Shown: positions 15,169 to 25,335 of the stretch, piece after piece
Position numbering within the stretch: the stretch's first letter is position 1
Layout of the letters: each line of letters begins with the position of its first letter
Source: DATEVL01 sp035281845
GTDB taxonomy: Bacteria > Chloroflexota > Anaerolineae > Anaerolineales > E44-bin32
Length of the DNA stretch: 36,771 nucleotides
Direction: 5' to 3'
NCBI GenBank assembly: GCA_035281845.1
Contig: DATEVL010000066.1
Location: forward strand, 1-36,771
Program-made: the position numbers and the translations under genes
Notes under the pieces: model-generated
Database searches by the model: none
Told to the model about the DNA's origin: nothing
The model's input: only the letters and a program-made list of their open reading frames with translations

Positions 15169-17825
15169 GATTCGACCCCCGCCTTTCGGCCATAGATGGA
15201 AACGTCTTCTGTTTGGTACAGCAAATCCATGAAGAGATCGAACTTCCGCGTGACGACCGGCTCATAGGTCGAGCGCTCGAGCGGGCCGATGAAGACATAG
15301 GCGATTTCATAGCGATCCAAAATCGATTGCGCCTCCGCCCAATCCCTGGTCACGTAGAGACGTTCGATGTCGGCCCGGCGCGTCCCCTGCGGCTCAAAGG
15401 ATCCCCTCCATTGAAACTCGTGAAAATCCCAGCCGAGCACGGTGGAAAACCCCGTATGTGCGGAAATGCGGCCGTAGCTGCTATAGCTTCCTCCGACGGC
15501 TTCCGCCACGACGCCCGGGTCGAGGGCGGCGCTCATCCAGCGGATGGCGGCCGCGTCGGCCGGGTCATCCTGATCGAGATGAGCGGTCCCGTCAAGCGTC
15601 GGTCCGTTGGGTGCGGCGAAATGATTCGCTTTCTCCCACAGGGCGGTGGTCGTATAAACCAGGCCGAGACAGAGCGGAATGGCCGCCACAACCATCCAGG
15701 CCCGGCCCCTGCGTCCGAACGACTCCCAGGGACCGGCCAACGCATACGCCGCGGCCACACCCCACAAGAGCCACGCCGCGTAGTAGAACTTGAAGACGGT
15801 GTTCATGCGCGAACCGAAGCTGTCTCGAAGATAGAAGAACTCGGGGATCAGGACCAGCGCCGCCCCGAACCCGATCATCAGCACAACGAAGACGCCCTCG
15901 CCCGCACCCTGGGCGCGCTCCGGAGGTTTCCGATTTGCGCCTCGAAGGTAGAGCCACGCAAGAGACAAGACCAGGGAGACGAGCAGCGCCACCGACGGCG
16001 CGTCGATGCGGCGAAACAGCGCGGCGCGAACCAGGTCCCGCCATCCGCCCGCGCCCAGGCCGTTGAGGGCATCGGCGACGGACTGAGGGTTGAACAACGC
16101 GATCGCCGCTGCCAGTAGCCACGAGGTGAGCAATAGAGCGAGCGGGAGGCCGACGGTCCATCCGATCACGATCCGCCACGACCCCGGTCTCCGTATCTCA
16201 TCCCTCGAGCTCAGGGCCAGCCACAGGCCCGCCGGCACGATAGGGACGGCGAACATGATCAGGAATTGCGGCAAGCGAGTCGGGAAGACCAGATTCGGCA
16301 GGAGGCCTCCCGCCTGCGAAGCGAAGGTCGGAAGCCACGGGAGCACGGCGACAACCGCCAGCACGGCGATGGCCACGCCGGTCACGACAAGCCGCCGCAC
16401 GCCTAGTGCGAAGCCATCCTGGCGAGATCCCCACAAGGCCGCCGCCAGGATCAGGGCAAGGTAGATCGGAAGATCCCACGTGTTGAGGAAAGCCAGGCAT
16501 CCCAGGAGCCATCCTACGAGGAGCAGCTCCGACGTGGATAGCAGCGATGACTCTCTACCGGTGACCAGTGCGGCGAACGCCGCCAGCACGGCGACACCGG
16601 CCGCCCCGAGCAGGATCCCGCGCAGCGCGCTTGCTACAACCTCGCGCGGCAGTCCGCCGGCAATGGCACCCTGAGTCGCTCGGGCGAGCACCACCAGCAA
16701 GACGCCCCCTACGAGAATCAGGATCGCTCGGCGGAAGAGGCGCGGCGAAACGCTCAGCCACTGGAGCCGGAAGCCTCCGGGACGAGCCGTGGCGAAGACT
16801 TGCAGCGCCACCATCAGGGCCAGGATGTCGAACGGTAGAGTCAGGACGTGAGGATGATTGTCCGCCAGCAGGAACGAGAAGAACGGGAACTCATCGATGA
16901 CTTCGACGTGGTTGCACTGAGGCGACTCCGGCGGGCACAGCGTCAGGTTCACATCGTTGACGACCCGCGCCCCTTGCCACCAGAACCAGAATCGGTTCGG
17001 CGGGAAGACCGGAGACCCTGCCGGCGGCGTCGTCAGGTCGTCCAAATTGAGCCAGGTCCAAAACCGGGAAGTGGACGGGCCGTCCGGCTGCGTCTCCCAA
17101 AACCAGTGCTGGGCGTGCATGACCTCGAAGACCCCGGCCAGGTTGCCGACGACGACCACCATAAGCGGCCCGAGCAACGACGCCAGGCGCCGAGGAGCGC
17201 CCCGCTTCATCGCCAGAAGGTTGTAGACGATGGCGTACGATCCGGCGGCGACCAGCCCGAACCAGAGGGCGTTGCCCAAGTTGAAGGCGACCCCCGCCGT
17301 GACTCCGGTCAACCAGCTGAGTAGTGCCAGGAGCACGTAGCCGAGGTAGTAGTAAGAGATGGCGTTGCCCGAGAGCCATGGATCCCGCGGCGGGAACTGA
17401 GGCGAATGGAGGATGGAGTTGAGGAAGGCCAGCTCCATCGGTTTCTCGGTGGCCACGATCTCCGGGTTGTAAGATCGCACGACGGCCCAGGCGACGAAAG
17501 CCAGGAGGAAGACCAGCTCCATGACCACCAGGCTTCGCGCATTGGCGCGGAGCCACTGGATCATCGGCTTCCAATGCCGGTTGCCGGCCAGCGCTCCGGC
17601 CGCCATGACCACCAACACGGCAGCGACTCCGCCGGCTGGATTGTTTTGGAGCCATCCCAGACTGACTCCCAACCAGAGGAGGTAGCCACCGAGCAGCACG
17701 CCCAGGGCGCGGCTCACGCCGAAACCTCGGTCGGGCAGCCGGTGGAAGAGCCTCCAGCCGAGGGGGAAGGCGGCCGCACCTAACACGGTGGAGGCGACCC
17801 ACCACGAGAGGATCTGAAGGATCAT
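15165..17825 (-). CDS. YYY-domain (DUF2298 / Chlor_Arch_YYY) large membrane protein
   Basis: An 886-aa, highly hydrophobic protein, essentially one YYY domain, within the 700-900 aa usual for the single-domain class. Motifs in order: EKPM 127-130, QFPPRDPWLSGNAISYYYLG ending at 162 (YYY at 158-160), ADNHPH 321-326, a NTWDLPIYL block, RMNTVFKFY 673-681, and VLGWDFHEFQ around 796-805. Four of these recur in the adjacent 1771-aa protein. The family has no established function; location among GT-C genes suggests extracytoplasmic sugar transfer. The ATG at 17825 overlaps the upstream gene by 4 bp (ATGA), so it is part of one operon. Confidence 0.88.
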   Translation of the reverse strand: MILQILSWWVASTVLGAAAFPLGWRLFHRLPDRGFGVSRALGVLLGGYLLWLGVSLGWLQNNPAGGVAAVLVVMAAGALAGNRHWKPMIQWLRANARSLVVMELVFLLAFVAWAVVRSYNPEIVATEKPMELAFLNSILHSPQFPPRDPWLSGNAISYYYLGYVLLALLSWLTGVTAGVAFNLGNALWFGLVAAGSYAIVYNLLAMKRGAPRRLASLLGPLMVVVVGNLAGVFEVMHAQHWFWETQPDGPSTSRFWTWLNLDDLTTPPAGSPVFPPNRFWFWWQGARVVNDVNLTLCPPESPQCNHVEVIDEFPFFSFLLADNHPHVLTLPFDILALMVALQVFATARPGGFRLQWLSVSPRLFRRAILILVGGVLLVVLARATQGAIAGGLPREVVASALRGILLGAAGVAVLAAFAALVTGRESSLLSTSELLLVGWLLGCLAFLNTWDLPIYLALILAAALWGSRQDGFALGVRRLVVTGVAIAVLAVVAVLPWLPTFASQAGGLLPNLVFPTRLPQFLIMFAVPIVPAGLWLALSSRDEIRRPGSWRIVIGWTVGLPLALLLTSWLLAAAIALFNPQSVADALNGLGAGGWRDLVRAALFRRIDAPSVALLVSLVLSLAWLYLRGANRKPPERAQGAGEGVFVVLMIGFGAALVLIPEFFYLRDSFGSRMNTVFKFYYAAWLLWGVAAAYALAGPWESFGRRGRAWMVVAAIPLCLGLVYTTTALWEKANHFAAPNGPTLDGTAHLDQDDPADAAAIRWMSAALDPGVVAEAVGGSYSSYGRISAHTGFSTVLGWDFHEFQWRGSFEPQGTRRADIERLYVTRDWAEAQSILDRYEIAYVFIGPLERSTYEPVVTRKFDLFMDLLYQTEDVSIYGRKAGVES

Positions 17826-20800
17826 CCCGGAACCTCGTAGATCACGGTCTCGCCGTCCCGATAGACTTCGCGAAGCGTCCCATCGGCTGCCATGGCATCG
17901 AACTTCTCAAGACCATGCGTCGGGCAGGAAAGGCGCGTCAGATCCTCCGGGGATAGCGGCGTGCACTCGGAGGGCGAGACTTCCGGCGGGCGCATATCCA
18001 CCGGACGGCCGGTCATGTCACAGTCCACGCTCGCCCCGTCGCTCGAAGGGAAGCAAGGCGCCACGCTTTCATAGTAGAGATGTTCCATCCCTCCGACGAC
18101 CACGTACCGCACTCCGTATTCCTGGAGGATCTCTCGCGCCGTTGCCGCAGAAGGAGTCGTATAGAACGTCGCGATGGCTTGCCCTCGAGGCCGGACGGGG
18201 TCGGAGACAACGGAGCGCTGCTGTTGCTGGTGCCAATCCCACCCGAGGACCCCGGGCAGGCCGGTGTAGATGGTGATCCGAGACCCCCACCGGTACGGCG
18301 GCGCGTTGGCCTCGATGATCACCGGAGAGCCTTCGACGTTATCCTGCAGCCACCGGATCGCACGATAGTCGTCCGCCAGGGCGATTTCACCGCCCTGGTC
18401 ATAGTACTTCGCCAGAGGCATGTAGGCCATTCCGTCGAGGGTGTGGGGTGAGCCGGCCGTCATCCGGTCGCGGATTTTCGCCGGGGTTGCCGTCAGGGGA
18501 AAGAGCAGTGCTCCGGCGACGAGCGCCGCGCCGGCGATCGACCACGAGGCGACCGCCGCCGGCCGCCACAGCGGCAGGTCGACCAGACTCCAGTAGAACG
18601 CCGCCGCGGCTGCGATCGAGAACAAGGTCCACACCTGCAGGTAGAACTTGAAAACGGTGTTCATGCGCCCGATGTCGCCGCGCAGGACGACGACTTCGAC
18701 GACCAGCGTCAAGGCCATGCCCGTCAGGACGAACAGCATAGCGATTCGTTTCGCCAGCGGCCATCCCGGGCGGAAGAAGAGCAGGCCCCCCCAGGCGACC
18801 AGGGGAAGCAAGAGGACCACGACGCGAACCTCCTGGTTGAGGCCGAAGGCAACCAGGGCGACGAGCAGGATGGCCGCGGCGGCGATCCAACCGACGGCGG
18901 ACCTCCAACGGGCCAGCGCCGATAAGGGCGTCGCCGCCATCCAGGCGATCGACTCCCAGATCATCCACGCCACGATGAAGAAGAGGAAGACGCCGTGGAC
19001 GGTCAGGTAGGCCCGCAACGTGGTGCGGGAGCCATGCCACAGGTCGGCGGCAGTGTACCCCTGGGCATACCATTGCGTGTAAGGGAGATAGAGGACGGCG
19101 AACGCCAAGACCAGCCCAGCCGTCGACAACACCGCTTCGACAGCCGCGCGCGACGACCAGCGGCCGGCGCGCAAGAATGGAGCGAAGCCCGTCGCCAGAC
19201 AGCCGAGCACCAGGTACACCGGGAAATCCCAGGTGTTGGTCGGCCGAAGGGAGCCCAGGATCAGCCCGCCGATCGCCAGCGCCGCCACGGACTGGGCAAG
19301 CCGAATCCTCTTTCGTTCCCCGGCGGCCAGCACCCAGGACACGGCCCAGGCCAGGCCGAGCACGGTCAGCGGGAGGCTGATCATGTGGGCGTGTAAGTCG
19401 GCGTAGAGGAATGTGAAGAATGGGAATTCGGTGATGGGATCGACGTCCCCTGGTGCGGAAGGGATCGCCCGGCTCGGGTTCCAGTACCACTCATCCGATC
19501 GATACGGGAGCGGCGACTGGAAAGTCAGGAACTTACCCAGTCCCTTCACGGCCTGGGGAATCCCAGCCAACATCCCCTGGGTCGGCTGCCCTTGCGCGCC
19601 GATCTGCTTCAAGCCCTCGTATCCCATCCGCACCGTGCCGAGGTTTCCCAGAAGGACCAAACCCGCCGCGGCGGCGAGGCCGGCAACCGAGGGCGAGATC
19701 GTACGGAAGATGCCCCCCGCCCGGCGGACGAGTTCGACGGCGACGGCATATCCGCTCACGCCGAGCAACGAGAACAGCGTCGGGAGAATCAAGTTGTAGG
19801 CCACGGCCGGGTCCAACCCGAGAAGCCGCACCGGAACCCCGACGAGCACGAACCCGAAGTAGTAGTAGTTGATGAAACCGCCGGCAAACCACGGGTCGTA
19901 GGGCGGGAAGGACGTGCTGCGCAGGATGGCATTGAAGTAGGAGAAGTCCATCGGCTTCTCCCCGCCCTTCGAAGGATGCCACAGGTCCGGGTTGCCAAGA
20001 CGGATGGCGAGGTCGAGCAGGAAGAGGCCGAGCGCCAGCACCTCGACCATGAGAATCGCCCGCCGCTGTTGTCGCAGGAAGGCGCCGAGTTCCCGGCGGC
20101 CGCGATAGGCCAGGATCCCGGATACCACGGCGATCAGAATCAGGATGCCGAAAATCGTCGTCGTTCGAAACGGCACTTCGTAACTGCCGGCGAACCAGGT
20201 TCCCCACGCCAGCAACAGCATCCCCAAGGTTCGGCTGAGGGCATAGGCGCCGATGTCAAATCCAGGCAGGGCGAAGCGAGCGATGGGGAAGGCGATCAGG
20301 CCCAGCACGGCGATCAACAGCCACCACGCCACCGTCGCCAACAGTTCCGACCGATTGACCAGGCTGTCTCGGGGGAACAATTCGGACCAGGTGCCGTTCC
20401 CTTGTTGCTCGGCCAGTCGTTCGGGCGGCAGCATCAAGTCGGGCGAGTCCCGGCCGACCTCGGCCGGGAGCAGCCGTTGGATCCCGCTCAGATCCACCGC
20501 ACCCAGCAGGGCTTCGACCTTCTGGCGCGAGAACGCCGGGGTGCGGGCGAAGATCAGCACCTTCGGATGGTCGTAGACGGTGAAGGCCTCTTCTGCCGTC
20601 TGATCGTTGACCTCGAACGGCCCGAAGCGGGGGTTGCTCTGGAAAGTGGCTATCAGTTGATAGCCGAGGGCGTTGACCATCTCGGACGGTTTGGCCTCGG
20701 CGGCGCAGTCGTGCACCGGCGTCGGCGCCGGACAGTCAAAGAGAAGCCGGTAATAGGCGGTCGTCAGGGGGTAGCGGACCGGCACCCGCGCGATGGAGCC

Positions 20801-23137
20801 GTATTGCCGATTCGAAGTGATGACGAGATAGTCGCCTAGATCCAGCGAGTCGACGATCCGCTCGAGCTTGTCGGACTTGCCGTTTTCGTTGGAGTCTTCG
20901 TCGTCCGCCCAGTACAGTTCCTGGTTGATTCCGTTATACATACCGCCATAAGCGTCCCGGCCGTCCACCCGCAGCGGCAGCCCGTCATCCCAGCTGGACT
21001 CGTTGATCAGGCGAGAGCCGCGAATGGCGAGCGGATCGTCTTGAACCTCGGCTCGCACCCAATAGGTACGCCCTTCCTCCATTGGGACCGGCTCGGGAAA
21101 CTCGAGGGTCCATCCGCGGTCCTGCGGAGATTCCGGAGTCCAGATCCCGGTGGCGCGCGCCAGCGGGGTCGCGGCAGCAGGATCGTCTACCAGCGAGACC
21201 GTGACTCGCGCCGGGCCCGATGACGGATCGAGCAATCGGCCGGGTCCAAAGGTGACCCCGCGGATGATCCCCGAAGACGGGTTCACCATCCCCAGATAGG
21301 CATGCTCGGGACCGATCGCGGTCTCCTCCTCGGTCAGCGTCAGAGGTTGCCTGGCCTCCCCTCCCTCCGTCTGGAGGCGAAGCTCCAGGCTGCCGTCGAG
21401 CGCGGCCGCCTGGGCCCCGGCGATGGACAGGCGCAATCGATACGTTTCACCGGGGGTCATCACCACCGGCGAGTCGAGCAGGATCCCCGAAGGCCCGGCA
21501 TCGAGTCCCGCCATGACGAGCGCCCCGCGTCCGAGGGTCGTCCCGTCCGCATCGAGGATGTCCGCCTGCAACGCCGCCGGTCCGTCGAGCGGCCCGAGTC
21601 GCGTGGCATGGGGGAAATCGATACCGATGATCCGACCCTCTTCCTGACGTTGGAAGGGGGCTTCATACGCAGCCCCGGCCCCGACGATGAAATCAGCCGA
21701 AGAGGCAAGCGGATCGAGCCTTTCCTGGCCGTCCTGCTCCAGGAGCACGTTGACGGCCGCCGGAATGCGGGAGAAGATCCAGCGCGAGGCCGCCACGCGG
21801 GTGACGGGAGTCGTGTAGATCTTGGTGAAACCGATCCCGTAGGCAAGATGCACGGCCAGCAACAGGACGGAGGCGAGCGCGGCGGCCAGCGTGGCCCAGC
21901 GTCTTCCCGGCGCGGGCAGGGCCAAGACGAGCCGCCAGACACCCACCGTCCCCCACGCCGCGAACAGGATCAAGGTTGGATAGACCGGAAGCTGATAGCG
22001 CATGGCGGCCGTGAAGGCCGCGGCTTGCCACGCGAAGTAGGCGCCGGTCCAAACCAGGGGGATCAGGTGTCGCTGCCATCGGCCGCGCAGGCTCTCGACA
22101 AGCGCCCAGCCCCACGACGCCCAGGCGGCCAGCCCAAGCGGCAGCCCCATCCCCCAAAGGACCATGTTCTTGAGGGCGAACAGGATCGGCGGGTGATTGG
22201 CCCACTGGAGGGCGAACGGCAGGTCGGCCTGGCCGGAGGCCTGAATCTGGACCTCCCGCAGGTCGGCCAGCCAATCGGGATTCGGGAGGATGTTCCAAAA
22301 TGCCGGCCCTTGAAATGCATACGGTTGCAGCAGCCGGAAGGTGACGATGCTGGCCACCCCCGCCAAGAGGATGCCCCACAGTCCCGCGAAGGCGACGCGG
22401 TCGCGCTCCACGCGAGGGGCGGAAAAGACGCGTGCGCCGACGGCCAACACAATGACCCCGGCCAGCGGGAACGTGTTGATCTTCGACGCCATGGCTGCGC
22501 CGACGCAGACGCCGAACACAGCGTAGTCGAACAGCTTGCCCTCGTCCTGTGCCCGGACCGCCAGGTAGAGCCCGGCCACAACGAACGTGCTGGCGAACAG
22601 ATCGACGACGAAGAAATGAGCGTGCTGAATCAAGAGCACCGTGAAGGCGCCAAGCAGCGCCGCGATCAGCCCGACCGTCCGGCCATAAAGCCGCTTGCCG
22701 AGGGCGTACAGCAGGACGAGGGAGATCAGATCGAAGAGCGTCGAAGCGGCTCGGCCCACCAGGTGGACCTGGTCGTAGCCGAGCTGGGAGGTCCAGTCTG
22801 CGAGGTAGCGCACCAGGAAGATCGGGAGCGTGCCGTAGACGAAGAAGGTGAAGTTCGCGTTGTGGGGATTAAGCGGCGAGGTCTCCGTGTTGAAGTATTC
22901 GCCCAGGCTGGCCGGGAGGCGCAGGCCTCCCTCGACCATGGTCAGGAATCGTTCGTCCGGGTGGAGGTGGGTGTTTTCGTCCCAACTGATTCCGGCCAGG
23001 CGAAGAGCGGCGGCCGCCACCAGGATGATGGCCAGCGCCGCCATTGGCCCATATCGCCGCCAAACGCTACGGCTCGGAGGCGGAATGGCTGGAGCAGGAC
23101 TGGCGGGAAGCGGAGCCGGTCCTTCACGGGACGTCAT
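17822..23137 (-). CDS. Giant GT39-YYY fusion membrane protein (1771 aa)
   Basis: Three parts are visible. Residues 1-460 form a GT39/PMT-like GT-C domain: a first helix near 33-48, then WDENTHLHPDERFLTM with the DE pair at 61-62, and QHAHFFVVDLFAS in a later loop. Residues about 465-925 are a mainly soluble, beta-rich extracytoplasmic insert containing a calcium-loop-like DSNENGKSD (748-756). Residues about 930-1771 are a full YYY domain: EKPM 1060-1063, NYYYFG around 1090-1095, ADLHAH 1246-1251, RMNTVFKFY 1491-1499, VLGWDWHQQQ 1630-1639. The described two-copy class has two YYY domains plus TPR repeats; this is instead a GT39 plus one YYY. It overlaps both neighbours by 4 bp. Activity is not established. 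Confidence 0.88.
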   Translation of the reverse strand: MTSREGPAPLPASPAPAIPPPSRSVWRRYGPMAALAIILVAAAALRLAGISWDENTHLHPDERFLTMVEGGLRLPASLGEYFNTETSPLNPHNANFTFFVYGTLPIFLVRYLADWTSQLGYDQVHLVGRAASTLFDLISLVLLYALGKRLYGRTVGLIAALLGAFTVLLIQHAHFFVVDLFASTFVVAGLYLAVRAQDEGKLFDYAVFGVCVGAAMASKINTFPLAGVIVLAVGARVFSAPRVERDRVAFAGLWGILLAGVASIVTFRLLQPYAFQGPAFWNILPNPDWLADLREVQIQASGQADLPFALQWANHPPILFALKNMVLWGMGLPLGLAAWASWGWALVESLRGRWQRHLIPLVWTGAYFAWQAAAFTAAMRYQLPVYPTLILFAAWGTVGVWRLVLALPAPGRRWATLAAALASVLLLAVHLAYGIGFTKIYTTPVTRVAASRWIFSRIPAAVNVLLEQDGQERLDPLASSADFIVGAGAAYEAPFQRQEEGRIIGIDFPHATRLGPLDGPAALQADILDADGTTLGRGALVMAGLDAGPSGILLDSPVVMTPGETYRLRLSIAGAQAAALDGSLELRLQTEGGEARQPLTLTEEETAIGPEHAYLGMVNPSSGIIRGVTFGPGRLLDPSSGPARVTVSLVDDPAAATPLARATGIWTPESPQDRGWTLEFPEPVPMEEGRTYWVRAEVQDDPLAIRGSRLINESSWDDGLPLRVDGRDAYGGMYNGINQELYWADDEDSNENGKSDKLERIVDSLDLGDYLVITSNRQYGSIARVPVRYPLTTAYYRLLFDCPAPTPVHDCAAEAKPSEMVNALGYQLIATFQSNPRFGPFEVNDQTAEEAFTVYDHPKVLIFARTPAFSRQKVEALLGAVDLSGIQRLLPAEVGRDSPDLMLPPERLAEQQGNGTWSELFPRDSLVNRSELLATVAWWLLIAVLGLIAFPIARFALPGFDIGAYALSRTLGMLLLAWGTWFAGSYEVPFRTTTIFGILILIAVVSGILAYRGRRELGAFLRQQRRAILMVEVLALGLFLLDLAIRLGNPDLWHPSKGGEKPMDFSYFNAILRSTSFPPYDPWFAGGFINYYYFGFVLVGVPVRLLGLDPAVAYNLILPTLFSLLGVSGYAVAVELVRRAGGIFRTISPSVAGLAAAAGLVLLGNLGTVRMGYEGLKQIGAQGQPTQGMLAGIPQAVKGLGKFLTFQSPLPYRSDEWYWNPSRAIPSAPGDVDPITEFPFFTFLYADLHAHMISLPLTVLGLAWAVSWVLAAGERKRIRLAQSVAALAIGGLILGSLRPTNTWDFPVYLVLGCLATGFAPFLRAGRWSSRAAVEAVLSTAGLVLAFAVLYLPYTQWYAQGYTAADLWHGSRTTLRAYLTVHGVFLFFIVAWMIWESIAWMAATPLSALARWRSAVGWIAAAAILLVALVAFGLNQEVRVVVLLLPLVAWGGLLFFRPGWPLAKRIAMLFVLTGMALTLVVEVVVLRGDIGRMNTVFKFYLQVWTLFSIAAAAAFYWSLVDLPLWRPAAVASWSIAGAALVAGALLFPLTATPAKIRDRMTAGSPHTLDGMAYMPLAKYYDQGGEIALADDYRAIRWLQDNVEGSPVIIEANAPPYRWGSRITIYTGLPGVLGWDWHQQQQRSVVSDPVRPRGQAIATFYTTPSAATAREILQEYGVRYVVVGGMEHLYYESVAPCFPSSDGASVDCDMTGRPVDMRPPEVSPSECTPLSPEDLTRLSCPTHGLEKFDAMAADGTLREVYRDGETVIYEVPG

Positions 23138-25293
23138 GGGGTCGGATTCCTTTGCGGCACGAAATAGATCCAGAAGTCGTGTCCTTCAACCGCGGCAACG
23201 AACCGTTCGGCGACACCGGTTGGGAAGAGTTCCTCCAGCTGGGTCATCGATTCCACATCGTCGATGTTCACCAGGAAGAGCTGCGCCGCGGTTTCTCCGG
23301 CGAGCCCTTGGATGTCCTCCGGCTTCAACGCGTAGTCGATGCCTGGGCGGCCGGCCTGGAAAGCCACCAGCCGGGTGTCCATCCAGAAAGGAAAGGGAAC
23401 CACGTGCGCCGTCTCATAGCTTCCGACCGATTCGGCGAAGCCGCGGACGACTCGGCCGGCATCGCCCGTGTTCAACGAGCGTGCGCGGTAGACCGTCATG
23501 AAATCCTGGAACTGCATCCGATAGTTGTTGGCGCCGGCCAGAGTCAGCAGGAGCAGACCCGTTCCGCCGGCGGCAACCAGGCCGACCCGTCGAGGCCAAG
23601 CCTGCCGGATTCCGATCAGGATCGACGCCAATCCAAAGCCGGCCAGGGTGAAGGCCGGAATCATCGCACCGGCGGCGCGGTTGGGCGCCGGATTCTCGTT
23701 GGGGAAGGCGAGCGAGAGGATCGAAGGCGCCATCCACAGCGGGATCGAGAGCAGCAAGAATAGATCGAGCCAGGAACGGCCGCGCGCGTAGCGGACGATC
23801 GAGAGCACGACGCCGACCAGGAACAACGCGCCTGTGACCCAGTCGAGAATCGGAAGATGCATCAGGCTGATGACCCAGATGTCTCCACTATCCCAGTTGA
23901 ACATCTTGAGGGCGTTCCAAATGTTGCCAACCAGAATCTCCAGCGGCGGCCCGGGGAGCGATTGCTCGGCGGAGGTGACACGAGTCAGGACGCGCTCAAG
24001 AAAGTAATCCGGCTCGGTCAGCGCGGCGTGGGCCAGCGGCACGAAGACCGCGAAGACAATCACGGCGGCCGCCGCCAGCCAGAGCAGGTTCAGACTGCGG
24101 CGTCCGCGCGCTACCGGATGGGCCAGGTAAACCAGAACGCCCAGGGCCAGCACCAGAGGCACGACCCGCGCGGGACTGTATCCATACAGGCCCAAACCAG
24201 CGAAAAGTCCGGCCAGGAGAATATCGTTGCGCTGCTGCCGCTGCAGACCTCGGACCAGGAAGTACACGGCCGGGGCGGCGAGGACCGGGAAATAGGCGAA
24301 CCGAAGCCCGGTCCGGGCCAGCAGGTTGGGCCAGAAGGCGATTCCCGCCAGAAACATCGCCGCCAGGCCCACATAGCGCCCACCGTACTCTCGGGCGAAG
24401 AGATACAGGAACGGAAGAGTCAACCAACCTAGAAAGGCCGTGGCCAGTTTGAGAGTCAGGAACGACAAGCCGGAGCCCAGGTAGCGGACCATGGCCGCCG
24501 CCAGGTAGAACTGCATCGGTTCGCGCCCGGTGTTGCGCAGGAAGAAGATCGGAGTCTGGCCGGCGAGCACATCCATCACATCCAGCAGTTTCTCGGCTTG
24601 ATCGCTCCACATGTCGAAGGGGACCTGGTTGAGCTGATAGAAGCGGAAGAATCCCGCCACACCCAGCGCCAGCCAGAAGGCGACCGCCCATCCGTCGATC
24701 GTCAGGTGAATCCGCGGGTGGCGCAGCCAGCCCGCTGCGCCCTGCCAGCCCGTGCGCAAGAACGACGGACCTTCCCAGAACCCCAACATCACGCACAACA
24801 CCGACGCCGTCCAGACGACGACCGTCGACTTGTGGAAGGTGTTGTTTCCCGAAAGCAGAAAAGTCGCAAGGGAAAGAATGGCCCCGGCGACGAGCGCCGT
24901 GCCGCGCACCGGCGACTCCGTGCGAGCGACGGATTCGTCCTCGCGTCTTTCCATCGGAAGGTCGCGGCGAAGGGCGGACCACAGGAGCAATCCCAGGCCG
25001 ACCAGGAGGAGGGCGATCCACGCGACGGGAGTCTCCCCTCGAGGCATCCAGTGTTCGAGGCCGAACTGGACCACAAGGAGAACCAGGACCGCCAGGGGAA
25101 TCCGGATCTGGGCCGCCTGGAGGCGGAAAGCAGGCCGCGGCGGGCCTTCCGGGAGCCGCAGCACAGGCGTCGGGGCCAAGACGTGCCGTTCGACGGCGGG
25201 CGCCGAAGGAATCGGAAGGGGATGCCCGCGCAGGACCGACTTGACCCAGTCGAGGACGGACGGCTCCATGCCGGCCGGCTCACCCGGGATCAT
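23134..25293 (-). CDS. GT-C family membrane glycosyltransferase-like protein
   Basis: A 719-aa membrane protein. The N-terminal 70 residues are soluble and Pro-rich, two helices follow (about 65-105), then a GT39-like core starts near 200. The first large loop holds PFDMWSDQAEKLLDVMDVL with Asp231 in the position of the GT-C acidic donor-binding residue, although the usual DE is DQ-A-E here. A dozen or so helices follow, then about 140 soluble C-terminal residues (VNIDDVESMTQLEELFP and onward). Substrate is unknown. The ATG at 25293 has AGGA upstream; the Met nine codons later (25269) is an alternative. Its stop overlaps the start of the 1771-aa gene by 4 bp. Confidence 0.8.
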   Translation of the reverse strand: MIPGEPAGMEPSVLDWVKSVLRGHPLPIPSAPAVERHVLAPTPVLRLPEGPPRPAFRLQAAQIRIPLAVLVLLVVQFGLEHWMPRGETPVAWIALLLVGLGLLLWSALRRDLPMERREDESVARTESPVRGTALVAGAILSLATFLLSGNNTFHKSTVVVWTASVLCVMLGFWEGPSFLRTGWQGAAGWLRHPRIHLTIDGWAVAFWLALGVAGFFRFYQLNQVPFDMWSDQAEKLLDVMDVLAGQTPIFFLRNTGREPMQFYLAAAMVRYLGSGLSFLTLKLATAFLGWLTLPFLYLFAREYGGRYVGLAAMFLAGIAFWPNLLARTGLRFAYFPVLAAPAVYFLVRGLQRQQRNDILLAGLFAGLGLYGYSPARVVPLVLALGVLVYLAHPVARGRRSLNLLWLAAAAVIVFAVFVPLAHAALTEPDYFLERVLTRVTSAEQSLPGPPLEILVGNIWNALKMFNWDSGDIWVISLMHLPILDWVTGALFLVGVVLSIVRYARGRSWLDLFLLLSIPLWMAPSILSLAFPNENPAPNRAAGAMIPAFTLAGFGLASILIGIRQAWPRRVGLVAAGGTGLLLLTLAGANNYRMQFQDFMTVYRARSLNTGDAGRVVRGFAESVGSYETAHVVPFPFWMDTRLVAFQAGRPGIDYALKPEDIQGLAGETAAQLFLVNIDDVESMTQLEELFPTGVAERFVAAVEGHDFWIYFVPQRNPTP

Positions 25294-25335
25294 CGGGTCC
25301 TGAGCACCGGGCGCAAGCCGGACCGGTGGACCTGG

